45,562 nt of DNA from Betaproteobacteria bacterium RIFCSPLOWO2_12_FULL_64_23 (GTDB lineage Bacteria > Pseudomonadota > Gammaproteobacteria > Burkholderiales > SG8-39). Each line of letters begins with the position of its first letter. The first letter of the stretch is position 1. The notes under the pieces are model-generated. The model saw only the letters and a program-made list of their open reading frames with translations. It had not been told where the DNA came from and ran no database searches. Positions 7,663-15,498 of this stretch are shown piece by piece. The stretch spans positions 1-45,562 of the forward strand of contig MERK01000033.1 of the NCBI GenBank assembly GCA_001770575.1, given 5' to 3'. The translations under genes were made by a program, and so were the position numbers.

Positions 7663-8469
7663 ATGAGTGATTATTCGCGCTACCAATGCCTCAAGATCGA
7701 AAAAGCCAACCGACTTGCAACGGTAACCCTGAACCAGCCGGAAACCGGCAACCGGATCGAACATCGCTTCCACATGGAACTGCAGGACATCTGGGCCGAC
7801 CTGGCGCGGGACGGCGAAGTCAACGCAATCCTGCTCACCGGCTCCGGCAAGTACTTCAGCGTCGGCGGGAACATCAAGGGAATGCAGGACCGCCCCGGGG
7901 GCGACGTGTTCGAAGCGGGCGCGATGCTTGAGCCCAGCGGCGGGCGCCGCATCGTGCAGAACATCCTCGACTGCGAGCAGCCGATCATCTGCGCCATCAA
8001 CGGCGATTGCATGGGGCTCGCCGCCACCGTCGCGTTGCTATGCGACATCACCGTGGCCGCGGAAACCGCGCGCATCGCCGACCCCCACGTCAAGATCGGC
8101 CTGGTCGCGGGCGACGGCGGCGCGGTCATCTGGCCCATGTTGATAGGCCCGAACCGTGCCAAGGAATTCCTGATGCGCGGCAACCTTATCAACGGCGTCG
8201 ACGCCGCGAGGATGGGGCTGGTGAATTACGCCGTACCGCAGGATCAGGTGTTGCCGAAGGCGCGCGCGCTGGCGCAGGAGCTTGCCGACGGCCCGACCTG
8301 GGCGATCCGCTGGACCAAGCTATCAGTCAATAAGGCGATCAAGGAACAGTTCAACTTGATCATGGATACCTCCTACGCCCTGGAGATGTCGACCTTCCAG
8401 ACCAGCGACCATCGCGAAGCGGTAAAGGCATTCGTCGAGAAGAGGAAGCCGCGCTTCACCGGCAGATAG
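7663..8469 (+). CDS. Enoyl-CoA hydratase/isomerase family protein with a non-canonical active site
   Basis: A 268-residue crotonase-fold protein. The first oxyanion strand is KYFSVGGNIKGMQ and the second NGDCMGLAATVALLCDITVA. Where hydratases have two glutamates, this protein has threonine (LAATVALLCD) and histidine (ADPHVKIGLVAGDGG). An aspartate follows in the GDGG turn. Another crotonase reaction such as isomerisation or hydrolysis is therefore more likely than simple hydration. The ATG at 7663 follows an AAAGGA site; the longer reading frame from 7588 would begin upstream of the -10 box and is unlikely. It is the first gene on the plus-strand side of the divergent promoter. Confidence 0.87.
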   Translation: MSDYSRYQCLKIEKANRLATVTLNQPETGNRIEHRFHMELQDIWADLARDGEVNAILLTGSGKYFSVGGNIKGMQDRPGGDVFEAGAMLEPSGGRRIVQNILDCEQPIICAINGDCMGLAATVALLCDITVAAETARIADPHVKIGLVAGDGGAVIWPMLIGPNRAKEFLMRGNLINGVDAARMGLVNYAVPQDQVLPKARALAQELADGPTWAIRWTKLSVNKAIKEQFNLIMDTSYALEMSTFQTSDHREAVKAFVEKRKPRFTGR

Positions 8470-8505
8470 CGGGAACACGCAAAAGCAGTATTTGACGTCC
8501 TCCGA

Positions 8506-8534
8506 TTGACAGCCACGGCCTGCCGCGATAAGCT
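8506..8534 (+). promoter_or_regulatory. Predicted sigma70-type promoter
   Basis: TTGACA at 8506-8511, a 17-base spacer, and TAAGCT at 8529-8534. It lies in the gap after the crotonase gene and would transcribe the racemase remnant, the Bug receptor and the intact racemase gene. The -35 is perfect; the -10 matches three to four positions. Confidence 0.5.
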
Positions 8535-8577
8535 GGCAATGGTTGAACCAAAAGCATATTGATTGAGGAGTTGATCA

Positions 8578-8819
8578 ATGGGGCCGCTGGCCGGACTGAA
8601 AAGCGTTGAATTCGCGGGCGTCGGTCCGGCGCCGATGTGCGTGATGCTGTTGGCCGAAATGTCAACGACTCGGGCGCAGCCTTTTACAACGTGTACCAGT
8701 GTTCCGATGGTCAAGGGATATCAATTGCAGCGGTGGAGCATCGATTCTTCGGCGAACTCTTGTCGCGCATAAGCGGGCGTCGGCGGTGCGCAGACGCCTT
8801 GGTCATCAATGGCGGTTAA
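8578..8819 (+). pseudogene. Remnant of an alpha-methylacyl-CoA racemase (CaiB/BaiF family) gene
   Basis: The first 28 codons read MGPLAGLKSVEFAGVGPAPM and CVMLLAEM, an intact start of a racemase like the one at 9907. Directly afterwards the similarity jumps, in a different frame, to GAAFYNVYQCSDG and SIAAVEHRFFGELLSRISG. That piece aligns with residues about 215-255 of the intact neighbour (ASPWYQVYETKDG, AAGEKKFYQELL). About 185 residues, including the catalytic His and Asp, are missing, and similarity ends again after RISG, so the 3' part is lost too. The leader still carries a ribosome binding site (TTGAGGAG). This is a decayed gene, probably a duplicate of the downstream racemase family. 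Confidence 0.8.
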
Positions 8820-8838
8820 GCTCGTAAATAGGAGGCAT

Positions 8839-9798
8839 ATGAAAATCGCAATAGCTGCAACGGTATTCGCGCTGTTCGCCAGCATGACGGCTCATGCACA
8901 ACAAGATTATCCCAATCGGCCGATAAGACTGATTGTTCCGTTTACGGCCGGGTCCACGTCGGACATCAGCGCGCGTCTGATCGGCCAGAAGATCAGCGAG
9001 TCGCTCGGACAGCCGGTCTTGGTCGAGAACCGGCCCGGCGCCAGCGGCACGATCGGGATGCAGGCGGTCGCCAAGAGCAAGCCGGACGGATACACGCTCG
9101 CCGTGGGGAGTGTCTCCTCGACCGTGGTTCCGCAGGTGCTCATGAAAACGCCCCCATTCGAGCTGTTGCGGGATTTCGTTCCAGTCGCGCTGATCGCCAG
9201 TACCGCCCTGGTATTGGTGGTCAACAAGGACTCACCGGCGAATTCGGTCCAGGACCTGGTCGCGGAGGCGAAACGCGAGCCGGGAAAAGGGACCTACGGG
9301 AATTCGGCCGGTCTGTATCAGTTGTGCATGGAGTTGTTCAAGCTGCAGGCAGGGATCGATCTGCTGGCGGTCGGGTACAAAGGCCCTGCCGATGCGGCCA
9401 CGGATCTGATCGCAGGTCGCCTGACGGTGATGCCTGATTCGCTCGGGGCGGCCACGCGCAATATCCAGGCCGGCCGCACCAAGGCATTGGCGGTGCTGAG
9501 CACCAACCGCTCGGCGGCGCTGCCGGGGGTGCCGACCATGACTGAACTCGGCTACAAGGACTTCGATTTCAACGGCTGGATCGGCATTCTGGCTCCGGCG
9601 GGAACGCCGGACGCGATCGTGCAGAGGCTCAACCTGGAGATCAACCGCGCGGCCGCTTTGGACGAGGTGAAGCAGAAATTTACCAATATGGCGCTGGATG
9701 CGGTTAGGAGTACGCCGCGGGAGTATGCCGAGACGCTTGCGCGCGAGACCGCAAAATACGCCAAGATTGTGAAGGACGCGAACATTGAGCGGCAATAG
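8839..9798 (+). CDS. Bug/TctC family tripartite tricarboxylate transporter substrate-binding protein
   Basis: A 319-residue periplasmic receptor with signal peptide MKIAIAATVFALFASMTAHA, cleaved before QQDYPNRPIRLIVPFTAGST. GQPVLVENRPGASGTIGMQ and KPDGYTLAVGS follow. The second lobe has AVGYKGPADAATDLIAGRLT and ends LAPAGTPDAIVQRL and YAKIVKDANI, as in other Bug proteins. The ATG at 8839 follows a near-perfect AGGAGG three bases upstream of the start region; the in-frame ATG at 8809 would add ten non-signal residues and is rejected. It stands between the racemase remnant and the intact racemase, so its ligand may be a branched carboxylate (inference). Confidence 0.92.
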   Translation: MKIAIAATVFALFASMTAHAQQDYPNRPIRLIVPFTAGSTSDISARLIGQKISESLGQPVLVENRPGASGTIGMQAVAKSKPDGYTLAVGSVSSTVVPQVLMKTPPFELLRDFVPVALIASTALVLVVNKDSPANSVQDLVAEAKREPGKGTYGNSAGLYQLCMELFKLQAGIDLLAVGYKGPADAATDLIAGRLTVMPDSLGAATRNIQAGRTKALAVLSTNRSAALPGVPTMTELGYKDFDFNGWIGILAPAGTPDAIVQRLNLEINRAAALDEVKQKFTNMALDAVRSTPREYAETLARETAKYAKIVKDANIERQ

Positions 9799-9906
9799 AC
9801 GCAACGGGGGATAGTGACCTGCCCGGCACGGCGAAAGCCTGCTGCAATACGCATTTGGCAACGGGCTGTTAGACCAACGCAACTTTGTTACACAGGAAAA
9901 CCGGAA

Positions 9907-11043
9907 ATGGGTCCATTGCATGGATTGAAAGTCGTGGAGATGGCGGGGCTTGCACCCGGCCCGTTTTGCGCAATGCTGCTCGCCGACATGGGGGCGGAGG
10001 TGTTGCGCATCGAGCGGCCGGGCAACGGGGAAGGGGTTCACGATCCACGTTTCTTACTGCTGAACCGCAGCCGGCGCTGCGTAGCCGTAGACCTGAAGTC
10101 GGCAGACGGTGTGTCCATGATGAAGCGCTTGCTGTCAAAAGCGGACGCTTTCATCGAGGGCTTCCGGCCCGGGGTGATGGAGCGGCTTGGTCTCGGGCCC
10201 GATGTCTGTTTAAAGGTAAATCCGCGGCTGGTCTATGGGCGCATGACCGGGTGGGGACAGGATGGCCCGCTGGCCAACGCGGCCGGGCATGACCTCAATT
10301 ACATCGCTCTTACCGGCGCGCTGCATTCGATCGGGCGCAAGGGCGAGCCGCCCACTATCCCGCTCAATCTGGTCGGCGATTTCGGCGGCGGCGGGCTTTA
10401 TCTCGCGTTCGGCATTGTTTGTGCGCTACTCGAGGCAGTGCGGTCCGGGCAGGGACAGGTGGTGGATGCGGCGATGGTCGATGGCGCGGCATCCTTGATG
10501 ACCTATATGCACGGCCTGCGCGCCGAAAAGAGCTGGAGCGATACGCGCGGCGAGAACCTGCTCGACGGGGCCTCGCCGTGGTATCAGGTGTATGAGACGA
10601 AGGACGGGCGCTATATCAGCGTTGCGGCTGGCGAGAAAAAGTTCTACCAGGAGCTGCTGCGGCTCACCGGGCTGGACAAGGAGAACCTGCCAAGCCGGGA
10701 CGAACGTGCCAACTGGCCGGTGCTGCGCGCCCGCCTCACCGAGGTATTTCGCGGAAAGTCGCGCGACGAGTGGTGCGCACTGATGGAAGGGAGCGATGTC
10801 TGTTTCGCGCCGGTATTGACCATTCCCGAAGCGATCGCGCATCCGCACAATCGGGCGCGCGGCACGTTTGTGGAAGTGGAGGGCGTCGCGCAGCCAGCGC
10901 CGGCGCCGCGTTTCAGCCGTTCACGTCCGGAAAAGCCGCGGCCGCCGGCAGTGCCCGGCGCGGATTCCGCAGGTGCGCTGACAGGGTGGGGGTTCGAGGC
11001 GCAGGAAATCGCGGCGCTGCGCCAGCACGGCGTTATCGGATAG
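9907..11043 (+). CDS. Alpha-methylacyl-CoA racemase (CaiB/BaiF superfamily)
   Basis: A 378-residue protein. MGPLHGLKVVEMAGLAPGPF at the start and LLADMGAEVLRIERPG mark the superfamily. It has the residues that define the racemase branch: His128 in AGHDLNYIALTG, Asp158 in NLVGDFGGGG, and a glutamate in AAGEKKFYQEL, matching the His/Asp/Glu set of mycobacterial MCR. It should interconvert (2R)- and (2S)-2-methylacyl-CoA esters, letting a stereospecific dehydrogenase act on branched acids. The ATG at 9907 follows an AGGAAA site. Its 3' end overlaps the convergent TetR gene by 11 bases. The damaged sister gene lies 1.3 kb upstream. Confidence 0.9.
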   Translation: MGPLHGLKVVEMAGLAPGPFCAMLLADMGAEVLRIERPGNGEGVHDPRFLLLNRSRRCVAVDLKSADGVSMMKRLLSKADAFIEGFRPGVMERLGLGPDVCLKVNPRLVYGRMTGWGQDGPLANAAGHDLNYIALTGALHSIGRKGEPPTIPLNLVGDFGGGGLYLAFGIVCALLEAVRSGQGQVVDAAMVDGAASLMTYMHGLRAEKSWSDTRGENLLDGASPWYQVYETKDGRYISVAAGEKKFYQELLRLTGLDKENLPSRDERANWPVLRARLTEVFRGKSRDEWCALMEGSDVCFAPVLTIPEAIAHPHNRARGTFVEVEGVAQPAPAPRFSRSRPEKPRPPAVPGADSAGALTGWGFEAQEIAALRQHGVIG

Positions 11044-11716
11044 ATTTCTTCGCGCTGCCGTCGGCGCGCTTGCCCCGCGGCGGCGCGACGGCTGCGGGCT
11101 TCAGCGGCTGCGATGCGGGTCCGCGTTCCTTGGCCAGCATGCGATCCACCAAGGCGTCGACGAAAATCGACCCGATCTCCGCGGGACCGTAGCGGCCGTT
11201 GGGTTTCCACCATAAGGGCAGGCCGTTCAGCGCACCGTAGATGATCTTCACTGCAATGCTGCTATCGATATTGGCGAGCGAGCCGTCAGCGATGCCCTGT
11301 TCGATAATGCTGCGTAGTATTTGCTCGTGGCGGTCGCGCAGCTCGAGGCATTGCTTCAAATGCCGCGACGTCAGCGAAGCCTTGTCGGTCACGAAGAGGT
11401 TCCCGATGTAGGGCGCCTCGACTATCGCCTGAACCTGGAGGCGGATCGCGGCGCCCAGCCGCTGCGCGGCGGGCGCGCCATCCTGCTTCAGCGCGAGCAG
11501 GGGTTCCAGCGACCGCTTCAGATTCATCGCCAGCGCCTGGAACAGTATGTTTTCCTTGTTCTTGAAGTAGTGATACAGGCTGCTCTTCTTCAGCTTGACC
11601 GTCTTTGCGATATGCTCGGTCGTCGATTGCCGGTAGCCGACCTCGGAAAAGACGCGGGCGGCCTGCCTGAGAATCTCCAGCTCGAACTCGGGCCGGTTGG
11701 GATCAATGGGTCTAGA
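11033..11716 (-). CDS. TetR/AcrR family transcriptional regulator
   Basis: A 227-residue repressor-type regulator. The N-terminal helix-turn-helix is clear: ILRQAARVFSEVGYRQSTTE, then HIAKTVKLKKSSLYHYFKNK, at about residues 16-56. The rest is the alpha-helical ligand and dimer domain. The ATG at 11716 is preferred; an upstream in-frame TTG at 11740 is possible and neither has a good ribosome binding site. It follows the acyl-CoA ligase gene on the same strand by about 40 bases and is probably co-transcribed. Regulators of this type near CoA genes commonly respond to acyl-CoA esters. The repeated boxes at 13481-13506 and 23502-23527 are the best candidate operators (inference). Confidence 0.9.
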   Translation of the reverse strand, partial: SRPIDPNRPEFELEILRQAARVFSEVGYRQSTTEHIAKTVKLKKSSLYHYFKNKENILFQALAMNLKRSLEPLLALKQDGAPAAQRLGAAIRLQVQAIVEAPYIGNLFVTDKASLTSRHLKQCLELRDRHEQILRSIIEQGIADGSLANIDSSIAVKIIYGALNGLPLWWKPNGRYGPAEIGSIFVDALVDRMLAKERGPASQPLKPAAVAPPRGKRADGSAKKSIR

Positions 11717-11756
11717 CATTTTTCTGTTGGAGCTATCCAATGAGTTGGTCGATTGC

Positions 11757-13376
11757 TCAGCGCTTGTGACGCTTTAACTGCCTGAAATCGAACACGCCGG
11801 GCGATGAGCGCGGATCATGTCCGGCCGGGAAGATCTTTCCTTTCTGCACTTTCTGCGTCTGCGTGAGCGGAAGCGACTCGAGAAACAGGATCCAGCCGGG
11901 CGCCTTGTAGTACGCGAGCTTGTCGAGACACAGGTCGAACAGCCGCCGCGCCAGCGCGGCATCGGCAACGACGCCGGGCTGCACCACGATACAGGCGAAA
12001 ACTTCTTCTTGCCGGGTTTCATCGGGCGCGGCAATGGCAGCCGCATAGGCGACACCGGCATCGGCCTGCAACACGGCCTCGACCTCGCCGGCTGCGATGT
12101 TCTCGCCCGAGCGCCGGATAATGTTCTTTTTCCGGTCGACGAAATACACCATGCCGTCGTCGCCTTTGCGCACGACGTCGCCGGTATGAAACCAACCGCC
12201 GCGCCAGGCCTCTTCGGTTGCCTCGGGATCATTCAGATAACCCGCGAAGAAGCCGCGACGCGGGTTCGTGCCGGCGCTGCGGACCAAGAGCTGCCCCGGC
12301 ATTCCCGCAGGGACCTCCTCGTCCATTTCGCCGACGATTTTCATTTCAAAGTCGCGCATCGGTTTTCCGATTGCGCGCTGGCCGATCTTGCGCGGCTCGC
12401 GGTCGTCCGCAGTGAACCTTCCGATCTCGGTCATGCCCCACACCTCGATATTGGGAAAGCCAAAGCGCTTCTCGAACTCAGCATGCAGACTGGGCTCGAT
12501 TCCTGCGCCCAGGCCCCATTTGACATGATGCATGCGCTCTTCCGGGACTACCGGTTGATTCAGCAACGCCGCGGGAACGAGCCCGATGTAATGCACAATC
12601 GTCGCCCGGGTCGAGATGACTTCCTGCCACCAGCGTTGCGCGCTGAAGCGTCCCGGCATGATCAGGCATCCCCGGGTCATCAGCATCGTCATCGGACACA
12701 GGCAGCCTGCGGCGACGTGATACACGGGCAGCGGGTTCAACAGTCGCTCCTCGCCTGGCTTGAGCTTGAAGCAGCTTTCCGGTTCCAGTCCAAAATCAAT
12801 GTACCACTGCGCGAACAGCATGAAGTGCTCGTTGGTCAGGATACATGCCTTCGGCCTTGCAGTCGTTCCCGAGGTATAGAGAAGTGCCGCTTCCGCGCGT
12901 GTTCCCTCGTCGGCATGCTTGCAGGCAGTGCGGGCATCCGGCAGGCGTGACGGCCAGGATTCGGCGATGACAACGGGTGGGCGGTCCTTGGCAATGGCGC
13001 TCGCTTCACGGCCCAGGTCAACGCGCGACTCGCGGCAGACGATCAAGTCCGCGCCAGAGTGATCGAGCAGGTAGCGTAGCTCCTCCGGCCGGAAATCGGG
13101 ATTCACCGGAACCTGGCTGATGCCGAGCGCATTGAGGGCAAGAAAATGGATGAAATGATCCGGCCTGTTTTCCAGCAGCAGTGCCACCCGGTGTCCGGCA
13201 CCATAACCTGCGGCTCGATAAGCGCCGGCTATTTCTTCCACCTGCCGCGCAACCTGCGCGTAGGTCAGTTCCAGTCCTTCCGGTGCGTAGTCGCGGCCGG
13301 CGGGAACGCACAGGAATGCGTTGTCCGGTGCGGCCGCGACGCTCGCCTGGAATATTTCGTACACGGTCCGATGCAT
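11757..13376 (-). CDS. AMP-forming acyl-CoA synthetase (ligase)
   Basis: A 539-residue adenylate-forming enzyme that activates a carboxylic acid with ATP and CoA. The P-loop motif YTSGTTARPK is at residues 167-176, VWGMTEIGRF is the adenine/acyl region, WFHTGDVVRKGDDGMVYFVD is the hinge segment, RKKNIIRRSGENI follows, and TQKVQKGKIF near the C-terminus has the catalytic lysine context. It resembles CaiC-like and medium-chain ligases; the substrate is unknown. The ATG at 13376 was chosen because CAGGAG lies upstream and the protein then starts as its relatives do; the longer frame from 13442 would run through the promoter box. It diverges from the SnoaL-like gene and is followed by the TetR gene. 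Confidence 0.92.
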   Translation of the reverse strand: MHRTVYEIFQASVAAAPDNAFLCVPAGRDYAPEGLELTYAQVARQVEEIAGAYRAAGYGAGHRVALLLENRPDHFIHFLALNALGISQVPVNPDFRPEELRYLLDHSGADLIVCRESRVDLGREASAIAKDRPPVVIAESWPSRLPDARTACKHADEGTRAEAALLYTSGTTARPKACILTNEHFMLFAQWYIDFGLEPESCFKLKPGEERLLNPLPVYHVAAGCLCPMTMLMTRGCLIMPGRFSAQRWWQEVISTRATIVHYIGLVPAALLNQPVVPEERMHHVKWGLGAGIEPSLHAEFEKRFGFPNIEVWGMTEIGRFTADDREPRKIGQRAIGKPMRDFEMKIVGEMDEEVPAGMPGQLLVRSAGTNPRRGFFAGYLNDPEATEEAWRGGWFHTGDVVRKGDDGMVYFVDRKKNIIRRSGENIAAGEVEAVLQADAGVAYAAAIAAPDETRQEEVFACIVVQPGVVADAALARRLFDLCLDKLAYYKAPGWILFLESLPLTQTQKVQKGKIFPAGHDPRSSPGVFDFRQLKRHKR

Positions 13377-13432
13377 AGCGCTACTCCTGAGGCACGACCA
13401 GGCCGAAGATCGGCTGCGCAGCCTTGACTTGT

Positions 13433-13506
13433 TTTGGATCAACCATTGCTTGACAGCCGCTCAGACGCAGTTTAGCATTAATTAAACCGTCTGTTCGTTC
13501 GATTAA
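13433..13506 (+). promoter_or_regulatory. Promoter plus putative TetR operator, copy 1 of a duplicated box
   Basis: TTGACA at 13450-13455, 17 bases, TAGCAT at 13473-13478. Directly downstream, 13481-13506 reads ATTAAACCGTCTGTTC followed by GTTCGATTAA, with an imperfect dyad AACnnnCnGnnnGTT. The block matches 23454-23527 at 63 of 74 positions with no gaps. It would drive the SnoaL-like gene and those after it, and a repressor bound there could also affect the divergent ligase-TetR genes. Confidence 0.7.
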
Positions 13507-13529
13507 CACGCCTCAACGAGGAGTCCGGC

Positions 13530-14123
13530 ATGAACAAAGTGAACAACGAGGACCAGTATTCGCCCGCGCGCATTGCGGACCGCATGGCCATCCAGGACGC
13601 GATGTACCGCTGGTGCCGCGCGGTCGACCGGCTCGACTACGAGGGCATGCGCGCAGCGTTCCACCCGGACGCGACCGACAATCACGGCATTTTTTCCGGC
13701 AGCGCCGATGGATTGGTCGAATGGATACGCGAGCGCCACAAGGGGATTCCGTTCTCCAGTCACGCCGTCAGCAATATGCTGATCGAGTTTGCCGGGCCGG
13801 ATCTCGCGCTGGTCGAAACCTACGTGCGCACCCTGCAGCGCTATCCTGCCGAGGCGGCGGCGAGTCTGGCGCAACTATCCGGCGGTGAGCTCGGAAAAGG
13901 GGCGTTCGGCGTGGACCTGATGACCAGTTCCAGATACCTCGACCGTTTCCAGCGCCGCAATGGTGAATGGCGCATCTGGCGGCGCGTCCTGATACAGGAC
14001 TGGAAGCAAATGATCGATGTGGCGCAGAACGCGCCCAAGGCGCTCTCAGGGTGGACGGTGGGGCGACGCGACAAGGACGACCCCGTATACGTAGCGCGGC
14101 GCGAGCTGGGGCTGGAATCTTGA
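13530..14123 (+). CDS. SnoaL-like / nuclear transport factor 2 fold protein
   Basis: A 197-residue protein of the SnoaL-like cone-fold superfamily. ARIADRMAIQDAMYRWCRAV, then DRLDYEGMRAAFHPDATD, is the typical opening helix pair and strand, followed by SSHAVSNMLIEFAGPDLALV, WRIWRRVLIQDW and a short tail. Members include polyketide cyclases, steroid isomerases and dehydratases; no specific reaction can be assigned. The ATG at 13530 follows GAGGAG. It is the first gene after promoter copy 1 and is followed after 98 bases by an acyl-CoA dehydrogenase, so it probably acts on an intermediate of the same pathway. Confidence 0.85.
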   Translation: MNKVNNEDQYSPARIADRMAIQDAMYRWCRAVDRLDYEGMRAAFHPDATDNHGIFSGSADGLVEWIRERHKGIPFSSHAVSNMLIEFAGPDLALVETYVRTLQRYPAEAAASLAQLSGGELGKGAFGVDLMTSSRYLDRFQRRNGEWRIWRRVLIQDWKQMIDVAQNAPKALSGWTVGRRDKDDPVYVARRELGLES

Positions 14124-14151
14124 TGATTTCCCCGGCGCGCTCGGCGGTAGC

Positions 14152-14176
14152 CGAACAGCATTGTTCGTTTGATTAA
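14152..14176 (+). promoter_or_regulatory. Inverted repeat overlapping a third partial operator-like box
   Basis: CGAACA at 14152-14157 and TGTTCG at 14162-14167 form an exact inverted repeat around a four-base centre. From 14162 the sequence TGTTCGTTTGATTAA differs by one base from the last 15 bases of the box at 13481-13506. It lies in the 98-base gap before the acyl-CoA dehydrogenase gene, without an obvious -35/-10 pair. Confidence 0.5.
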
Positions 14177-14221
14177 CCGGCAGGGTCCGGGCGCCCTGCT
14201 CACTGCAAGGATGAGCATGAA

Positions 14222-15364
14222 ATGATACTGACCCCGAGGCAGCAGAAATTCAGGGATGCGGCGCGCAAGCTCGCCGACGAGCAGTTGAGCAAGGATGCGG
14301 CGCGCATCGACAAGGAAGCGGCTTTCCCCGAGGCAGGTCTGCGCGCGATGGCCGAACTCGGCCTGTGCGGCATGACGGTGCCCAAGGAATACGGCGGCGA
14401 GGATCTCGACGCGCTGGCGATCTGCCTGGTCACCGAAGAGCTGGCGCGCGGTTGCCCTTCGACCGCTGCGGTGCTGATGGCCTATGTCATCGGCATTCAG
14501 CCGCTGGTGCAGTTCGGCACGCCGGCGCAGAAGCAGGCCTACCTGCCGGATCTGGCAAAGGCGAAGCGCAGCATCTGCTTCGCGGTTACCGAGGCGCACA
14601 CCGGTTCGGACGTGTCGGCGATCAGCACCACTGCGCAGCGCAGCGGCGAAGGCTGGGTGCTGAACGGCATCAAGTGCCTGATCGGAAATGGCGTCGGCGC
14701 GGATCTTTGCATAGTGGCGGCCAAGACCGATCCTGCTGCCGGTCACAAGGGCGTATCTGTGTTCGTAGTCGAGACCGCCACCCCGGGGTTTTCGACTTCG
14801 GCAGTCTACGAAAAAATGGGCATGCGCGGCACCACCACCGCCGAACTGACGCTGAAAAACGTCAAGGTTCCGGCAACCGCATTGGTCGGCGAAGTCGGCA
14901 AGGGTTCCGGCTATCTGCTCAAAACACTGGACCTCGCGCGTCTGACGTTGGCGGCCGAAGCCATCGGCCTTGCGCAAGCCGCACTGGAGGAGTCGGTCGC
15001 TTATGCCAAGCTGCGGGTCACATTCGGCAAGCGCATCGCGGAGTACCAGGGGATTCAGTTCATGATCGCGGACATGGCGACGTCCGTGTATGCGGCGCGC
15101 ACGATGCTGCATGACGCGTGCGCATTGCACGACCGCAACGAACCGTTCAACGTAGAAGCCTCGATGGTCAAGCTGTTTGCCTCGGAAATGGCCGGTCGCG
15201 TGACGGACCTCGCAGTACAGATTCACGGCGGTTGGGGCGTAGTCGATCGGCCCAAAGTGGAGCGCCTGTTCCGTGACGCCCGCTACACGAGGATCTGGGA
15301 GGGAACTTCCGAAATACAACGCCTGATCATCTCGCGCTGCGTTCTCGACAAGGGCGGCAAGTAG
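14222..15364 (+). CDS. Acyl-CoA dehydrogenase
   Basis: A 380-residue FAD-dependent acyl-CoA dehydrogenase. MILTPRQQKFRDAARKLADE opens the helical N-domain, FAVTEAHTGSDVSAISTTA and WVLNGIKCLIGNG form the flavin/substrate region, YAKLRVTFGKRIAEYQGIQF is the C-domain helix, and YTRIWEGTSEIQRLIISR holds the catalytic glutamate at the standard position. It would form the 2,3-double bond in a CoA ester and pass electrons to ETF. It starts at the ATG at 14222 with CAAGGA upstream and lies second in the long plus-strand unit. It differs clearly from the dehydrogenase at 6417, so it probably serves another substrate or another step. Confidence 0.93.
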   Translation: MILTPRQQKFRDAARKLADEQLSKDAARIDKEAAFPEAGLRAMAELGLCGMTVPKEYGGEDLDALAICLVTEELARGCPSTAAVLMAYVIGIQPLVQFGTPAQKQAYLPDLAKAKRSICFAVTEAHTGSDVSAISTTAQRSGEGWVLNGIKCLIGNGVGADLCIVAAKTDPAAGHKGVSVFVVETATPGFSTSAVYEKMGMRGTTTAELTLKNVKVPATALVGEVGKGSGYLLKTLDLARLTLAAEAIGLAQAALEESVAYAKLRVTFGKRIAEYQGIQFMIADMATSVYAARTMLHDACALHDRNEPFNVEASMVKLFASEMAGRVTDLAVQIHGGWGVVDRPKVERLFRDARYTRIWEGTSEIQRLIISRCVLDKGGK

Positions 15365-15498
15365 AGGCACTGCCTGGCGTCTGATCGCCGGCGCATTCTT
15401 GTCCGGCGCGATGTCGCAATTCTTCCGCGTCGCCAACGCGCGGCGGCATGGCTGTTGACAGTGGCATCGGGAGCAACTTTGCGTTGAAGGAGACCGGT

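Noticed and set aside
8578-8772. A functional 64-residue gene
   Set aside because: After the first 28 residues the frame leaves racemase homology; the rest of the similarity is in another frame, so this is a deletion remnant.
11717-11740. The TTG at 11740 as start of the TetR gene
   Set aside because: It adds eight residues without a ribosome binding site; the ATG at 11716 begins closer to the helix-turn-helix, though the choice is not certain.
13841-15436. A 531-codon open frame on the minus strand opposite the dehydrogenase and SnoaL-like genes
   Set aside because: It is the complement of a well-supported dehydrogenase; its product is arginine/histidine-rich without recognisable domains, as expected for antisense frames in GC-rich DNA.
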